A stretch of DNA of 64,000 nucleotides from assembly GCF_033807575.1 (NCBI RefSeq), contig NC_084720.1, forward strand, positions 16,561,570-16,625,569. The letters run 5' to 3'. The notes below the pieces were generated by a model. That model made no database searches, was not told the DNA's origin, and worked only from the letters and a program-made list of their open reading frames with translations. This document shows, piece after piece, positions 10,040 through 20,189 of this stretch. Position numbers and translations under genes: made by a program. Positions within the stretch are counted from its first letter, which is position 1, and every line of letters starts with the position of its first letter. Origin of the DNA: Cydia pomonella. Lineage: Eukaryota > Arthropoda > Insecta > Lepidoptera > Tortricidae.

Positions 10040-12230
10040 AATATCTCTTGTCTGTGACGTCACGCGGATGGAGTTAGTTTAAAGAGTTAGAAATCTAAAC
10101 ATATAATATGATATACATATAAACTTAGTCCATCTAACAACATGAAATTATAAATATAAATTTATCCTTCCTTCTTTTCTCTCGTATACAATGTTTTATC
10201 TCCCAATTAACGCAAATCTTACCACATTTTATTTTCATCGAAAACTAACTTTTCTTAAAACGGCCAAAGTCATTTTTCGGTCCACCGTCCGTCTAGTCCG
10301 TCTAAGCTAACTTTGAATAACTAGAACAATGTATGATGTATGGCAGTTTCATTCTAAACGTCATATTTTTATTCGAAAAAAAAAAACATACATTAATGAT
10401 GACTTAATGACATCGCCACACTTTGCCATTTCAAATGGCATGCAGACTTAGCTTGGTCCAACATTCTCGCATCCGTCACGGTCACGGCATGGCGACGATT
10501 CTACCGCGTTGACATAGTCATTGACATAATATGTCTCTATCAAGTCACACGAAAGGGGTCACGCTAGCGGAACATGTGCACTTTTTAACGATCTTGGGCT
10601 CTATTCGACGTTTTAATGTTAGCTCGTAACATGACGGTCTTGTGTATGGAGATTTTACGGCATTGACATAGATATCGCTGTAATGTACCTTTAAGAGTAT
10701 ACACTGTATACTCTCTCTAAATGTCGAATTATACAAAAAAAAACTATGATAAAAAATACGAACCACAAATGACTACTCCTCCAATTCCAATTTTAGTGCT
10801 GTAGCTCAACTGGTAGATAATGTGCTAAGTTTTGCAGGAAATTTTATCTGGCAGTTAATTTATTTGTTAATTAGCTATACAACACTTTACTTGGACATTG
10901 TGAAGCAGGGCCTTAGAAACGTAAAAGTGTCTGAGTATAGAGATATATAAGAAATAAATATACTTAATTTAAAAAATAAATAATTAAATTATCCTTAGAG
11001 ATGTAAAGGGTCACCAAAACTTGAATTCTTATATAAATAATTAAAAGACAAGAAATTAAGAAATGAATTAGTCACATTAGTTACCATAGAAGGTTAGGTT
11101 AAACTATCGGTGCATTTTTGGGTCAAATGTCACCCATATCAGAACTGCCGAGTATGACTCGTATCTGAAACGTCAGACACACGTCGACATAAGAGGCAAT
11201 GATGAAAGCACAGGATTGATATATAGTACGAGTAGAAAAATTTGATCTACAAAGTAAACGCCTGACCAGTAATATATGATCACGCGCCATATTGCGGAAT
11301 TTCATTGGAACTAAATTTTTCATACTAAACTGAACGGTCATCCCATACATGAGAATAACAGCGCCTTCTTGACAATTATTATATACACCGTGTTTTTTTT
11401 ATTTCCGTTAATTTAAAGGGTGCATCCCTGAGCTTAAATTAAGTAACTTTCTCAATGACATCGGTATTCTAATTAACTCTATTTCGGAGATAATCAATAA
11501 TTAATTTTTATCTTATAAGGCCCTTATGAGCGTGTACACTTCCCTTAGGGCCTATTTACATATTGATTAGTGTTTAGTACGAGTTACTACATTTGCTACT
11601 TAACGTACATACTATCTCGGACCATGGATGTTCGAAATGACATTGAGATGTCACAGTTTTCAATTGTTTGGTTGAGTTAAATGTAATGCCCGTGTTACAA
11701 CAACGCTATATGCAACATTCAATTACTTTATATAAAAAAAAAAAACAAAAAAACTTTTTTTTTTCTAAATTAACTATGCCATTTAGTTTCCTTAAACGTA
11801 CTTACCGATACCCCGAAGTTAACGGTGTAATTCTGGTCCGGCTTTAATTACTTGTTTGAATCAAGCAAACATAGTAGAGAAAGAGAAGATGTTTTCCAAG
11901 TAGAAGTAGGCGATTTCCATATTTTACTTTTTAATAAAAACAATAATCAAGCCTACGTGATAGACAATTTTATAACAAGTTACATCACCGCCCAAAAATG
12001 TCACGAAACCTATTTTACGATGAAGCTATGTTATAAGCCATTACTTGCGTCGCGTGCAACACTGGTTTTATGAAAATCACCATTCGACGCACGCGATTTC
12101 GTCGGGTTTACACATTATAACATCGTAAGGTGATGTTGTGAAATTATTATGATTATATCGTAATGATGACAGAGTGAAGCCCTCAAGGGTATCACCGTCT
12201 ATTGGAATTCAAACTGGCGTGAAAATTCAT
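10040..12230. other. Long intron stretch, nothing supported
   Basis: No exon or recognised element beyond scattered short remnants. TAGTGTTTAGTACGAGTTAC near 11566 resembles arms of the element at 20082-20186. TGTAGCTCAACTGGTAGATA at 10800 looks like a tRNA A box, but no B box follows. Confidence 0.45.
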
Positions 12231-12254
12231 CCCATCATTCATTATTTCAGTGTA

Positions 12255-12315
12255 ACCCCTCTAGTGTTGCAGGTGTCCATGAGCAACAGTAATTGCTTAC
12301 TATCAGGCGAATAAT
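12255..12315 (+). mobile_element. Retroelement 3' tail fragment
   Basis: CTCTAGTGTTGCAGGTGTCC, ATGAGCAACAGTAATTGCTT and ACTATCAGGCGA form the tail block I know from lepidopteran LINE copies (GGTTCTCAAAGGCCGGCAAC ... GTGTTGCAGGTGTCCATGGG). A preceding part of the same block is at 19955-20030. Confidence 0.5.
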
Positions 12316-12335
12316 CTCCTTGTTTTCCTTTGACG

Positions 12336-12500
12336 ACCGGTCTAGCCTAGTGGGTAGTGACACTAGTGACCCCACCTATGAAGCCGATGGTTCCGGGTTC
12401 GAATCCCGCTAAGGGGCATTTATTTGTGTGATGAACACAGATATGTTCCTGAGTTATGGGTGTTTTCTATGTATATAAGTATGTATCGGTGCTCACGAGG
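12336..12500 (+). mobile_element. tRNA-derived SINE (family 2)
   Basis: Head ACCGGTCTAGCCTAGTGGGT, B box GGTTCCGGGTTCGAATCCCG, body CATTTATTTGTGTGATGAAC and TGTTTTCTATGTATATAAGT. The right end is truncated relative to the fuller copies. Confidence 0.85.
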
Positions 12501-12539
12501 AACCCAAAAGATTTTGACAGTGTATTACTGATCACATTT

Positions 12540-13190
12540 AGAGACTAAAATGTCATATAAACTTTTCTGGATTTCGCCTAGTTTCAGAGTTAATACCAAT
12601 GTAAAAAAAAAACATCTTTTTATCGTAACTTAGTGCAAAACGCCTTTTTGATCGCGATGATGCCATTATGGGGCGTAGTCTAAATATCCTTATTGATAGA
12701 TGTCAAAAAGTGACAAGTAACCTTTGCAAGAAATAGTTTTTACAAAAAAAATCACATTGAGCCGGGCAGAAAGCAAAAACGGCATGCCGGTGCCAATCAC
12801 ATTAGATACTATAGTTCGTTTTTTTTTGCATTATAAAAAAGGTAAACAATCTTGACGTGTCTTTTGATTGTAAATTATTGAAAACGGCTTTAAAAAAAAT
12901 GTAAATAATTTTAATGATATAAGGCGATTCTAATGATAATGGTTCTTAACTTGCTATAACCGCGAAAATGAAGTTCGCTAATATCGAGTAACTATCTCTG
13001 TCATTTTAATTACGCCTTAATTCGCACTCTTACCGCTAGGCCACCACTGCTCCCAACTATAACCCAAAATTAACACTTTGCTTATTATTACATAATTTTT
13101 TGTATATGACAGTTTGTTACCTAAATAAATAATTAAAAAAGTATATATATCTTAAGTATATTCGTTCAGGTGACTAGTATTGCAATATCG
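12540..13190. other. Intron stretch, with a SINE scrap at 13020-13055
   Basis: GCACTCTTACCGCTAGGCCA and CCACTGCT match, on the - strand, the head of SINE family 1. Otherwise nothing is recognised. Confidence 0.5.
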
Positions 13191-13191
13191 T

Positions 13192-13326
13192 AGTTCATTT
13201 GGGTCATTCTCAAATTTTATGGCTGAGGTCAGACTCAACTCTGTGAAACTTGTCATACATTTAGTTGGTTTGACGAAATTGAGACACAGGCGTCAGGCAC
13301 AAATCTGGAGAATGACCCATTTACAT
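13192..13326. repeat. Palindromic MITE
   Basis: Ends CATTTGGGTCATTCTCAAAT and CTGGAGAATGACCCATTTAC are inverted copies about 130 bp apart. Non-coding. Confidence 0.75.
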
Positions 13327-13914
13327 AATCACAAATCATAAAATGACTACAAAATACACAAAAATTACCAGGTAACTTGTTTCCTTACCTTTAAGTGTCG
13401 CAGTGTCAAATGAATACATTTTCGCCTTATTGCAATGGCACAACGTTCAAAATCGTCTGTAACGTCGACCGTGCATAATGGAACATGCCCAACGTCTAGT
13501 AACATCAACGCCGTATTTGCCCTGCTAAACGCTGGGCGTACCCACTGTAGGCAAATATTTGTATACAAGAGGCAAGTTTCACTCAAGGCTATAGAGGCGG
13601 GAAATACTAGGCAATACTAGTTACTTGGTACGCGCATTTTAGGTGTTTCAAATTAACACAAATTAACAGCGATTTCGAAGTTCGAATTTTCTCGTCAATT
13701 TCCATTTAATACCTATGCTTCCATAATTTCTTAAATAAACTCAAGCACAACAAATTCTCTATCCGATATTTTCCATATAAGGGCCGTATATGGAAAATAT
13801 ATAAGGCAGATGTATTTCCCCTATTTTTGGTTAACTAATACCGCTCGCAGCGTACCATTTTATTATAAGTAAAATTTCACTAATGTGTGGTGATCTCACG
13901 CTTTTTCTAAGAGT

Positions 13915-14345
13915 ATAGGAGAATGAATGAATGAATAAATGAATGATCCTTCCGGCCGATTTCGACCATGGCGACCACTTCGACTCCTAGTTAGCTCGGC
14001 GCTCATGCGCCCGAAGATGGCTGACGTAGCCGCCACTACGTAGCTGGTCTCCTCACGTGCCCTCAATGTGCACATGAGGAGACCAGCTACGTAGTGGTAG
14101 TGAATGGACGCAGGCTGGCGTGTTTTCAGCTCGTCATGCTTAGCGTCGAGGTCAACTTTGCGTTGCTCCTCGGAATCGCGCACATTACCCTGCACCAGCC
14201 TGCGTCACTCAGGACGATGTGCTCCCAAACCTTCCCACTGAGAGGGCTCGATGTTGAATCTTTTCACGTGTCGTTTCTGAACATCTTTCCATCGGAGGTC
14301 TTGTCCGCCAACTTTCCGCTTACCCTCCTCCGAGATACGCGATAA
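13915..14345 (-). pseudogene. LINE C-terminal fragment with internal foldback
   Basis: On the - strand in shifting frames: RLSRISEEGKRKVGGQDLRW, KDVQKRHVKRFNIEPSQWEG, VRDSEEQRKVDLDAKHDELK, then YHYVAGLLMC. This is the C-terminal tail of LINEs that normally ends in a CPVC zinc knuckle. Here the knuckle is replaced by an inverted copy of the preceding bases (14031-14060 versus 14069-14098). The tail RSGRHGRNRP and a (GAAT)n-like stretch follow near 13920. Confidence 0.75.
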
Positions 14346-14349
14346 GCGT

Positions 14350-14849
14350 ATAGGTAACAGGTATTTAAATACGAAAAAATACTTCAAATACGAGTTGCAC
14401 GCATGCTTTAACGGGCAACAAGACGGCTCTAATCAGGGCATAAATTCAGTGGAATCGTTTAACAGTTACCTCGGAATTACAGCGGACGTAAAAGCAGTGA
14501 ATTTGGCTATGAAACACCCGACCCGACTGTTAATGTTGTAGTAAACATGTATTGAGTCATATGATTGTAAATGTCAGATATTACGTAAGATTACCTTATT
14601 ACCTCTTGCAATAGTTATCATTCTCTTTGACATAATTTTAATTAGTCAGAGTTAATTTGAGTGGAGTTCAAAAAGGAGGAGACAATTAGTCGGAATACCC
14701 GGAATCTTCTTTATGTATTTTCCCTCACATAAGAAAGATGAGATCGTAGTGGCTATTGTTAAAATTTGTATTTTACAAAGTAGACCTCGTGCTATTATAA
14801 TGCAATCCGAGAAAGAAAAGGAAAAGATTTCCAACATTGGGACAACAGA
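14350..14849. other. Intron stretch, nothing supported
   Basis: No recognised element between the LINE fragment and the MITE fragment. Confidence 0.45.
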
Positions 14850-14937
14850 CAACACGCCTCTATTGTCAAGGCGTTAGAGTGCGTATTTAGATATTTTTGA
14901 GCACCTCGGCCGCTCTGATATATCTGATGGCGACTAC
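14850..14937. repeat. Palindromic MITE family A, right half only
   Basis: ACACGCCTCTATTGTCAAGG, GCGTTAGAGTGCG and the right end CCGCTCTGATATATCTGATG match the family; the left end is missing. Confidence 0.75.
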
Positions 14938-15237
14938 TACCTAGATCTAATTTGGCTATATATAAGAATGGACCACAATTTATCCAAATTTTTAATAAAA
15001 TCCCTAATGCTATCAAATACGAACTAAATGACAAAACTTTTAACTCTAAACTGAAAAGCCTATTAATAGAAAATTGTTATTACACTGTAGAATCATTCCT
15101 GAAAGATAATACGTTAGATAATGATGACACCGAATTAATGTAGGATTTTAACTTGTAACTTGACATATAATATTGCTGCCATCACTTTAATCTATTCTAT
15201 TCTATTCTATTCTATTCTATTCTATTCTATTCTATTC
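14938..15237 (+). mobile_element. LINE 3' fragment with (TCTAT)n tail
   Basis: About 62 codons of an RT C-terminus (GPQFIQIFNKIPNAIKYELN, FNSKLKSLLIENCYYTVESF) end at the TAG at 15141-15143. About 45 bases later comes a pure TCTAT repeat at 15191-15237, the element's simple-repeat 3' tail. It is 5' truncated right after the MITE fragment, which may mark its insertion site. Confidence 0.75.
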
Positions 15238-15639
15238 ATTAACATCCATTAAATAAATATTTATTATAATTATTTGACAAGTTAATTCAATCGGCCATTA
15301 CGGTATCGGTGCATTGTAAACGTTGCTATTTTTGAAGTTACTAAATTAATTTATGTGACTAACTAGTAGGTTACCAAACTTCTGATACGCTAATATGTTA
15401 ATTTTATTATGTTACCTTAATTATAATATGTAGACTAGCATTAAGAGAATAGAACTGTACTATTGTGTGCCCTTACAGCACACATGTCATGTCACACACA
15501 GTGTCATGAACTGGCTATATGAAATGTAACACCTTATTATGTTACATGATGACAATGCAATATTAAATAAATGACTAAATGACTGTTTAAACAAAAAGGA
15601 TAAGGTTATCTTTTAGTAAGAGTATTGTTAACCGCTTTT

Positions 15640-15905
15640 CAAGTTTATGAACTCCATAAAAAACTCCATCCTGTAGCCGGAAACCCCGACAAGGAAGATC
15701 CTTCCACGGCTTCCACAGCCTGAGTCCGCGGGAAGAAAATCCTCTTAAACCGCACAGTGCGCGACCATTAAGATTCTAGGGTTGTGACGGTGTGAGGATG
15801 AACATTCTGCCGACGGCGAGCGGTGCGGTAATAGAAAGGCATTGGCGTCATGTCAAACAATTCTTCAGAGCACATCTCGTTGTATAAGCGGTATAGAACA
15901 CAGAC
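15640..15905 (-). pseudogene. LINE reverse transcriptase fragment beside ELOVL exon
   Basis: On the - strand VCVLYRLYNEMCSEELFDMT then PMPFYYRTARRRQNVHPHTV, and after a stop SRTVRFKRIFFPRTQ. This is a CR1/Jockey-like RT C-terminal block (YRLYxxxCSEELFxxxP..HxHRTxR....HPH). It starts about 35 bases downstream of the ELOVL exon donor at 15939 in the same transcriptional sense. Confidence 0.8.
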
Positions 15906-15939
15906 AAAGAGGCAAAGACTTCGAATTTATTTTCCTTAC

Positions 15940-16183
15940 CTCCAACATACTTGGTCGCCGCCCAAATAATAGTGAGCGAGCTGCAATGATGGTAGACATG
16001 CAAGAACGACGCCTGTCCTTCCTTCTTCCTCATGAGGAAGAACACTGTTTCGAGCAGTTCCAGTAGCTTTAGTATGATGGTCCACCATAGGAACCGGAGC
16101 ATCCTTAGCGGTTCAGCGTTGAGGGAGTAGTCAGGGAGCATGCAGCCGAAGTGGTAGGTCGTTGTCCAGCCGGAGGTCATGAT
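15940..16183 (-). CDS. ELOVL exon with catalytic HVYHH box
   Basis: 244 bases, phase 0 start after TTTTTCCAG, ending with one base of a split Gly codon at GGAG|GTAAGG. It encodes IMTSGWTTTYHFGCMLPDYS, a hydrophobic run, KLLELLET (the family KxxExxDT motif with Glu for Asp), FFLMRKKEGQASFL, then HVYHH (15986-16000) followed by CSSLTIIWAATKYVG. HxxHH is the di-histidine active site. A LINE fragment begins about 35 bases past the donor. Confidence 0.96.
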
Positions 16184-16189
16184 CTGGAA

Positions 16190-16735
16190 AAAGAGGATGT
16201 ATAATTCGTCTATATCGAGCGTATGCGTCCATTCAATTACAGTTTAGTTCTAACAGTCAAAAACAAATGACGGTTAAAAATATGCTCGTGTATGTATTCT
16301 TGAATTAAGCCAAATAGGGAACACTATAATATATGTATTTACTTATTGATGGCAACAAACATAAAAAAGTCCGTCCAGAGGACAGCTGTACAAATAAGTT
16401 ATCCTCGAACAGATGCTATGTTTTCAAATAAATCACCACTAGAAATACAGAGCCATTGTAAAACTTCCGAATCAGAACAATGTTCATTAGTAAACCTTTG
16501 TAGTCCAGGCCGTCTTCAGCAGTGTAATTAATTCTCTTTAGGTAATCGTTCGCAATGCATTAGGCGGTTCACTCGAGCTTCAATTACAGACTGCCTTCCT
16601 CGGTCTCTGCATTATGAAGCGCTTTAGGACAAGTACCAACGTATTAACTAGGGTAGGAGTAGTATAATTAGTAAAAACGCTTATTAGACCCGCGGTCACT
16701 ACTCAATTCACAATAAATTTAAAAGTGGAAAAATT
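16190..16735. other. ELOVL/ORP9 intron, nothing supported
   Basis: No recognised element; the short ORF at 16346-16531 has no domain or codon bias. Confidence 0.45.
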
Positions 16736-16737
16736 AC

Positions 16738-16812
16738 TGCGTTGGGTGAGACTTGAATTTACGGCCTCTGGATCGATACTCCAGCGCGGTGCCAACTGAG
16801 CCACCAAGACTT
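16738..16812 (-). mobile_element. tRNA-like SINE head fragment
   Basis: On the - strand GTCTTGGTGGCTCAGTTGGC is an A box, CTGGA-GTATCGA-TCCAG forms a perfect five-pair anticodon-like stem with a seven-base loop, and AAATTCAAGTCTCACC is a decayed B box. No proper acceptor stem closes it, so it is a tRNA-derived repeat and not a tRNA gene. Confidence 0.55.
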
Positions 16813-16997
16813 CTTCCATAGTCAGCGAATCTTTCCACCGTATAGGTCTAGGGGACCCAAGCGACATTTACCGTAAGAGCTTTACATTCCTTAAACAGCT
16901 AGCACCGTTCGCAGATGATTCTGCTTCTTAAAAAAAAACCTACAAACTTGGCATTATGAAACGTCTCTGAATATGGCGGACACTATACTCTTTTCTA

Positions 16998-17131
16998 CTT
17001 TAACACATTCACTGCCAACGTTTTCGTAGCGCTACGCTCGTAACCGATCCCAGCGTTTTCCCGCTTTGTAGAGAAAAGCGACTACGAACAGAGAACCCGC
17101 CGAGCGGGTTCCCGGCACTCAATGTGTTAAA
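16998..17131. repeat. Palindromic MITE of the TTAACACATT family, copy 2
   Basis: TTTAACACATTCACTGCCAA ... CGGCACTCAATGTGTTAAA with inner CGGGTTCCCGG and TTTTCCCGCTTTGTAGAG. Same family as 3384-3524. Confidence 0.8.
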
Positions 17132-17338
17132 CTGCACCATTTTATATAACATCAGCTCGTGTTTACATCCATCAACTTTTGTAATTTACATGCGTACATC
17201 AAGGCCTACTTCACGAAACTTTGTAACCTGTGATACTTACTACCAGAAATATGTTCATTGTTAACTTTTATTAGAAAGGGAGATATTAGAAATGCTTGTT
17301 TTACACGTTTAAACTTTCATGACAGCTGGAAATTTGTA

Positions 17339-17671
17339 CTGCGCTGGTGGCCTAGCGGTAAGAGCGTGCGACGTGCAATCCGGAGGTCGCGAGTTCCAAA
17401 CCGGCTCGTACCAATGAGTTTTTCGGAACTTATATATGAAATATCATTTGATATTTACCAGTCGCTTTTCATGTCAGGAAAACATCGTGAGGAAACCGGA
17501 TTTAATCCCAACCAGGCCTAGTTTACCCTCTGGGTTGGAAGGTCAGATGGCAGTCGCTTTCGTAAAAACTAGTGCCTACGCCAAATCTTTAGATTAGTTG
17601 TCAAGCGGACCCCAGGCTCCCATGAGCCGTGGCAAAATACCGGGACAACGCAAGGAAGAAGAAGAAGACAC
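17339..17671 (+). mobile_element. tRNA-derived SINE (family 1), full copy with 13-bp target duplication
   Basis: The head GCGCTGGTGGCCTAGCGGTA (A box) and GGTCGCGAGTTCCAAACC (B box) is followed by the family body and a GAAGAAGAAGAAG tail. It is flanked by perfect 13-base direct repeats CTGGAAATTTGTA at 17326-17338 and 17672-17684, the hallmark of target-primed retrotransposition. Other copies are at 32087-32399, 46500-46842 and 63472-63562. Confidence 0.93.
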
Positions 17672-17689
17672 CTGGAAATTTGTAAACGA

Positions 17690-18235
17690 GAATGCAAGTA
17701 AAACAAGAGGTTGAGGGGGTTTTTACCGATAAGACCGCTGGTTGTTTACCTCTACTTGGGTTGATGTGATCTTTGTATTATTTTCTTTTATTGAGGTGAG
17801 CAATAAAGACTATTTGTATTTGTTCAGCTCTCACAACAAGTTATTATGGAAGCGGCGATGTCGTTGTAACCACAAGCTCTGTGCACCATCTAATAGGCGA
17901 GTAGTCTTTGCTGAAATCCAATTATTCCTTTGATGAACTACTGCACAACTGCTCTTCCAGAGAGCGGCCTTCATTCTGATGTCTTAGGAACTGTGTCAGG
18001 TTGCACATGGGAATATTTCACTGCTTAAATTCTCCGTGAAAATTATAGAATATATAGAAGTCTAAAAAAATATATTTTTGCGACGGGCAACAATAAACGA
18101 AGTCAATCTAGATATGTAAGGTGTGTTGGGTAAGTGTGGCATAGCGATAAGTGTGGCTGACCTTCATATTGGACCTGTATACACATTGATTAGTGTTTAT
18201 TTCGAGTTCATAAATTTTCCACTAAACGCAAGTGA
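17690..18235. other. Intron stretch, nothing supported
   Basis: Near 18165-18235 TGTATACACATTGATTAGTG resembles an arm of the element at 20082-20186; otherwise nothing is recognised. Confidence 0.45.
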
Positions 18236-18240
18236 ACATA

Positions 18241-18512
18241 TAAAAAAAAAAAAAAGTTAGTCACCGGGCGAGATTCGAACCCGTAACACTCGTTTAGCAG
18301 TCCGCGTCTTAACCTGCTGGACCAGACGGACAGTAGCCGGCAATACGAAATTAGCGACCATATTCTGCGTCGAAAGAAAAACGCATGAAAACTCGAAAAC
18401 ACGCGTTTTCCCAAACATAAGACTACCCCAAAAACCCCCATATACCAAATTTCAGCAAAATCGTTAGAGCCGTTTCCGAGATCCCGGAAATATATATATA
18501 TATATATATACA
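18241..18512 (-). mobile_element. tRNA-Ser-like SINE with AT microsatellite
   Basis: On the - strand: CGGAAACGGCTCTAACGATT and a body with TTTGGTATATGGGGGTTTTT, then GTCCGTCTGGTCCAGCAGGT, an anticodon-like loop GGACTGCTAAACG and the B box CGGGTTCGAATCTCG, ending in a T run. The GCT anticodon position and sequence suggest tRNA-Ser ancestry. A (TA)n run at 18490-18510 sits at the left end of the element. Confidence 0.7.
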
Positions 18513-18638
18513 AGAATTGCTCGTTTAAAATGAGAGCGAGACTTCGATTGTATGGAGGGCGGCATTTTGGCGGCGGGTTCGTGTGACTCTTACGTGGCCT
18601 GCGCGATTTTTTGTTTATAGACTAATACGCTATATTCA

Positions 18639-18775
18639 TCCATTGTGGGTAAACGTGGGTATCCTCTACCCGCCCAGACATCAAATCTTGCCAAGATCAA
18701 TAGCAATTTTGATTTGTCAAAATAAAGATTCAGATTCGCTCTGGGCGGGTAGAAGTTGAGACGACCCATTGTAAA
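18639..18775. repeat. Palindromic MITE
   Basis: Arms CATTGTGGGTAAACGTGGGT plus CTACCCGCCCAGAC and TCTGGGCGGGTAGAAGTTGA plus GACGACCCATTGTAA are inverted copies about 135 bp apart. Confidence 0.75.
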
Positions 18776-18779
18776 TTTT

Positions 18780-19950
18780 GGCGTCAGTTATCAAGATACC
18801 TCAAGATCAAGATTTACCTCAGCAATTACAAAACTCGTGAAAGTATTGTTTGATGAACTGGTTAATATGGCATCAACTTCATTTCTGTTCTCTTGCCGTT
18901 ACACGATTGGTTAACGTTTATAGCAGAGAAAATCGTATCAAAGATGCCTCTTTTTAAACCAACATTTCATCATACAGGCAAATGGGACGGATTCAAGCCT
19001 CTAAATTCTCCATGTAGATTAGTCTCCCCACACTTGAATGCTGTAGTTGATTAATTCTTGTCTTTTTACTTTAATAAGTAAAACCCGTTTTGCCGCATAC
19101 GACCTTATGGAATGAGCTAGCGCAAAAGCAATTCATTACGCGCGATGTATCGGGATGAGCGCGGGTTACGGGAAGAAAGCAAGCAAGCGCCGCATTTTTG
19201 GATTTTATTGTTTTCGATCTTACACCTTAACCTATTCTTCACTATCCGTGTCGGAGTTGAATCATAGCTTTCGTTCAACGGTTTAAGTTAATTCAGCACA
19301 CACGACTCGCGGATACGAGTTGGTTACGTCCTATTGAGTCACTGTGACTGATTAAATTAGCGGTTTGTTACTTATGCAATTCTCGGTCTAGACTTTCAGC
19401 ATTTATATTAGTACTGGCTGAGAACTGTTATACTCTTTTTGAAATTTACTGTAACTTTGTTCGTAATGGAGGATAAAAAAAGCAAGCGTAAGTTTACATA
19501 AAAAGCCTCAGTTACACGGTTCAAGAACTTTGTATTTAATATTAGCGAGAAACTCAAGAAATGTAGACGAAGAAGTCATAAACCAACATCTACCTAAAGT
19601 ACAGCTACTGTACAGGATATTGTACAGTCACCTGCAATCATTTTATACAACAACTAAGCGTGAAAAAATATCTTTACAACAATCTTTTTATACAGGTATA
19701 AAAGCACTTTGCTATCTCCATCCGTAACGCCAGCGCCAGCGGCTGTATTTACAAACAAACCATTGTCTCTGATCCTCGACGTAGAATCGCGATGCGGCTA
19801 TCGGCTATTTTTGTCGTCTGCTTGTGACATGACGGTGACTTCAAAGGGAATTGTTTATCCAGCTCCGCAGTTCAAGTGGGTGTGGCTTTGTTTTGTATGT
19901 GCAATTCGTAGACTTTCACAACTTTTTTTTGCTACTATTTTGCGCTGTGA
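18780..19950. other. Intron stretch, nothing supported
   Basis: No exon with family similarity and no recognised element. Confidence 0.45.
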
Positions 19951-19954
19951 TATG

Positions 19955-20045
19955 AGGTTCTTCAAGAAGCGGATATTCAGGGTTCTCAAGGGCCGGCACC
20001 ACATAAGTGGCTCCTCCAATGTTCCTCCTAATGGACTTTTTAATT
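19955..20045 (+). mobile_element. Retroelement tail fragment
   Basis: GAGGTTCTTCAAGAAGCGGA, GGGTTCTCAAGGGCCGGCAC and TGGCTCCTCCAATGTT are the block that precedes LINE tails in Lepidoptera. It accounts for the end of a 123-codon ORF that would otherwise look like a gene. Confidence 0.5.
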
Positions 20046-20081
20046 CGCTCGAGAGGTCTAAGGGGGGATGGCATTTTTAAG

Positions 20082-20186
20082 GCCTGTCTACACATGGATA
20101 TGTAAACATTGATTAGTTCTTAGTGCGTTTAGTCGAAAATGTATGATCTCGCACTACTAATCAGTTCAATGTGTAATCAGGCACTT
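20082..20186. repeat. Palindromic MITE, about 105 bp
   Basis: AGGCCTGTCTACACATGGAT ... CATTGATTAGTTCTTAG pairs with CTAATCAGTTCAATGTGTAA ... TCAGGC. Single arms of the same family occur near 11550 and 18170. Confidence 0.6.
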
Positions 20187-20189
20187 ACA

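Noticed and set aside
10797..10855. Possible tRNA gene (TGTAGCTCAACTGGTAGATA).
   Set aside because: Only an A-box-like word; no B box and no cloverleaf can be drawn.
18256..18345. Possible tRNA-Ser(GCT) gene on the - strand.
   Set aside because: A and B boxes are present, but the acceptor stem does not pair and the flanks belong to a SINE body, so it is a SINE head.
19709..20080. 123-codon + strand ORF.
   Set aside because: Its last third is the common LINE tail block (FFKKRIFRVLKGRHH from GGTTCTTCAAGAAGCGGATA); the rest has no similarity that I recognise.
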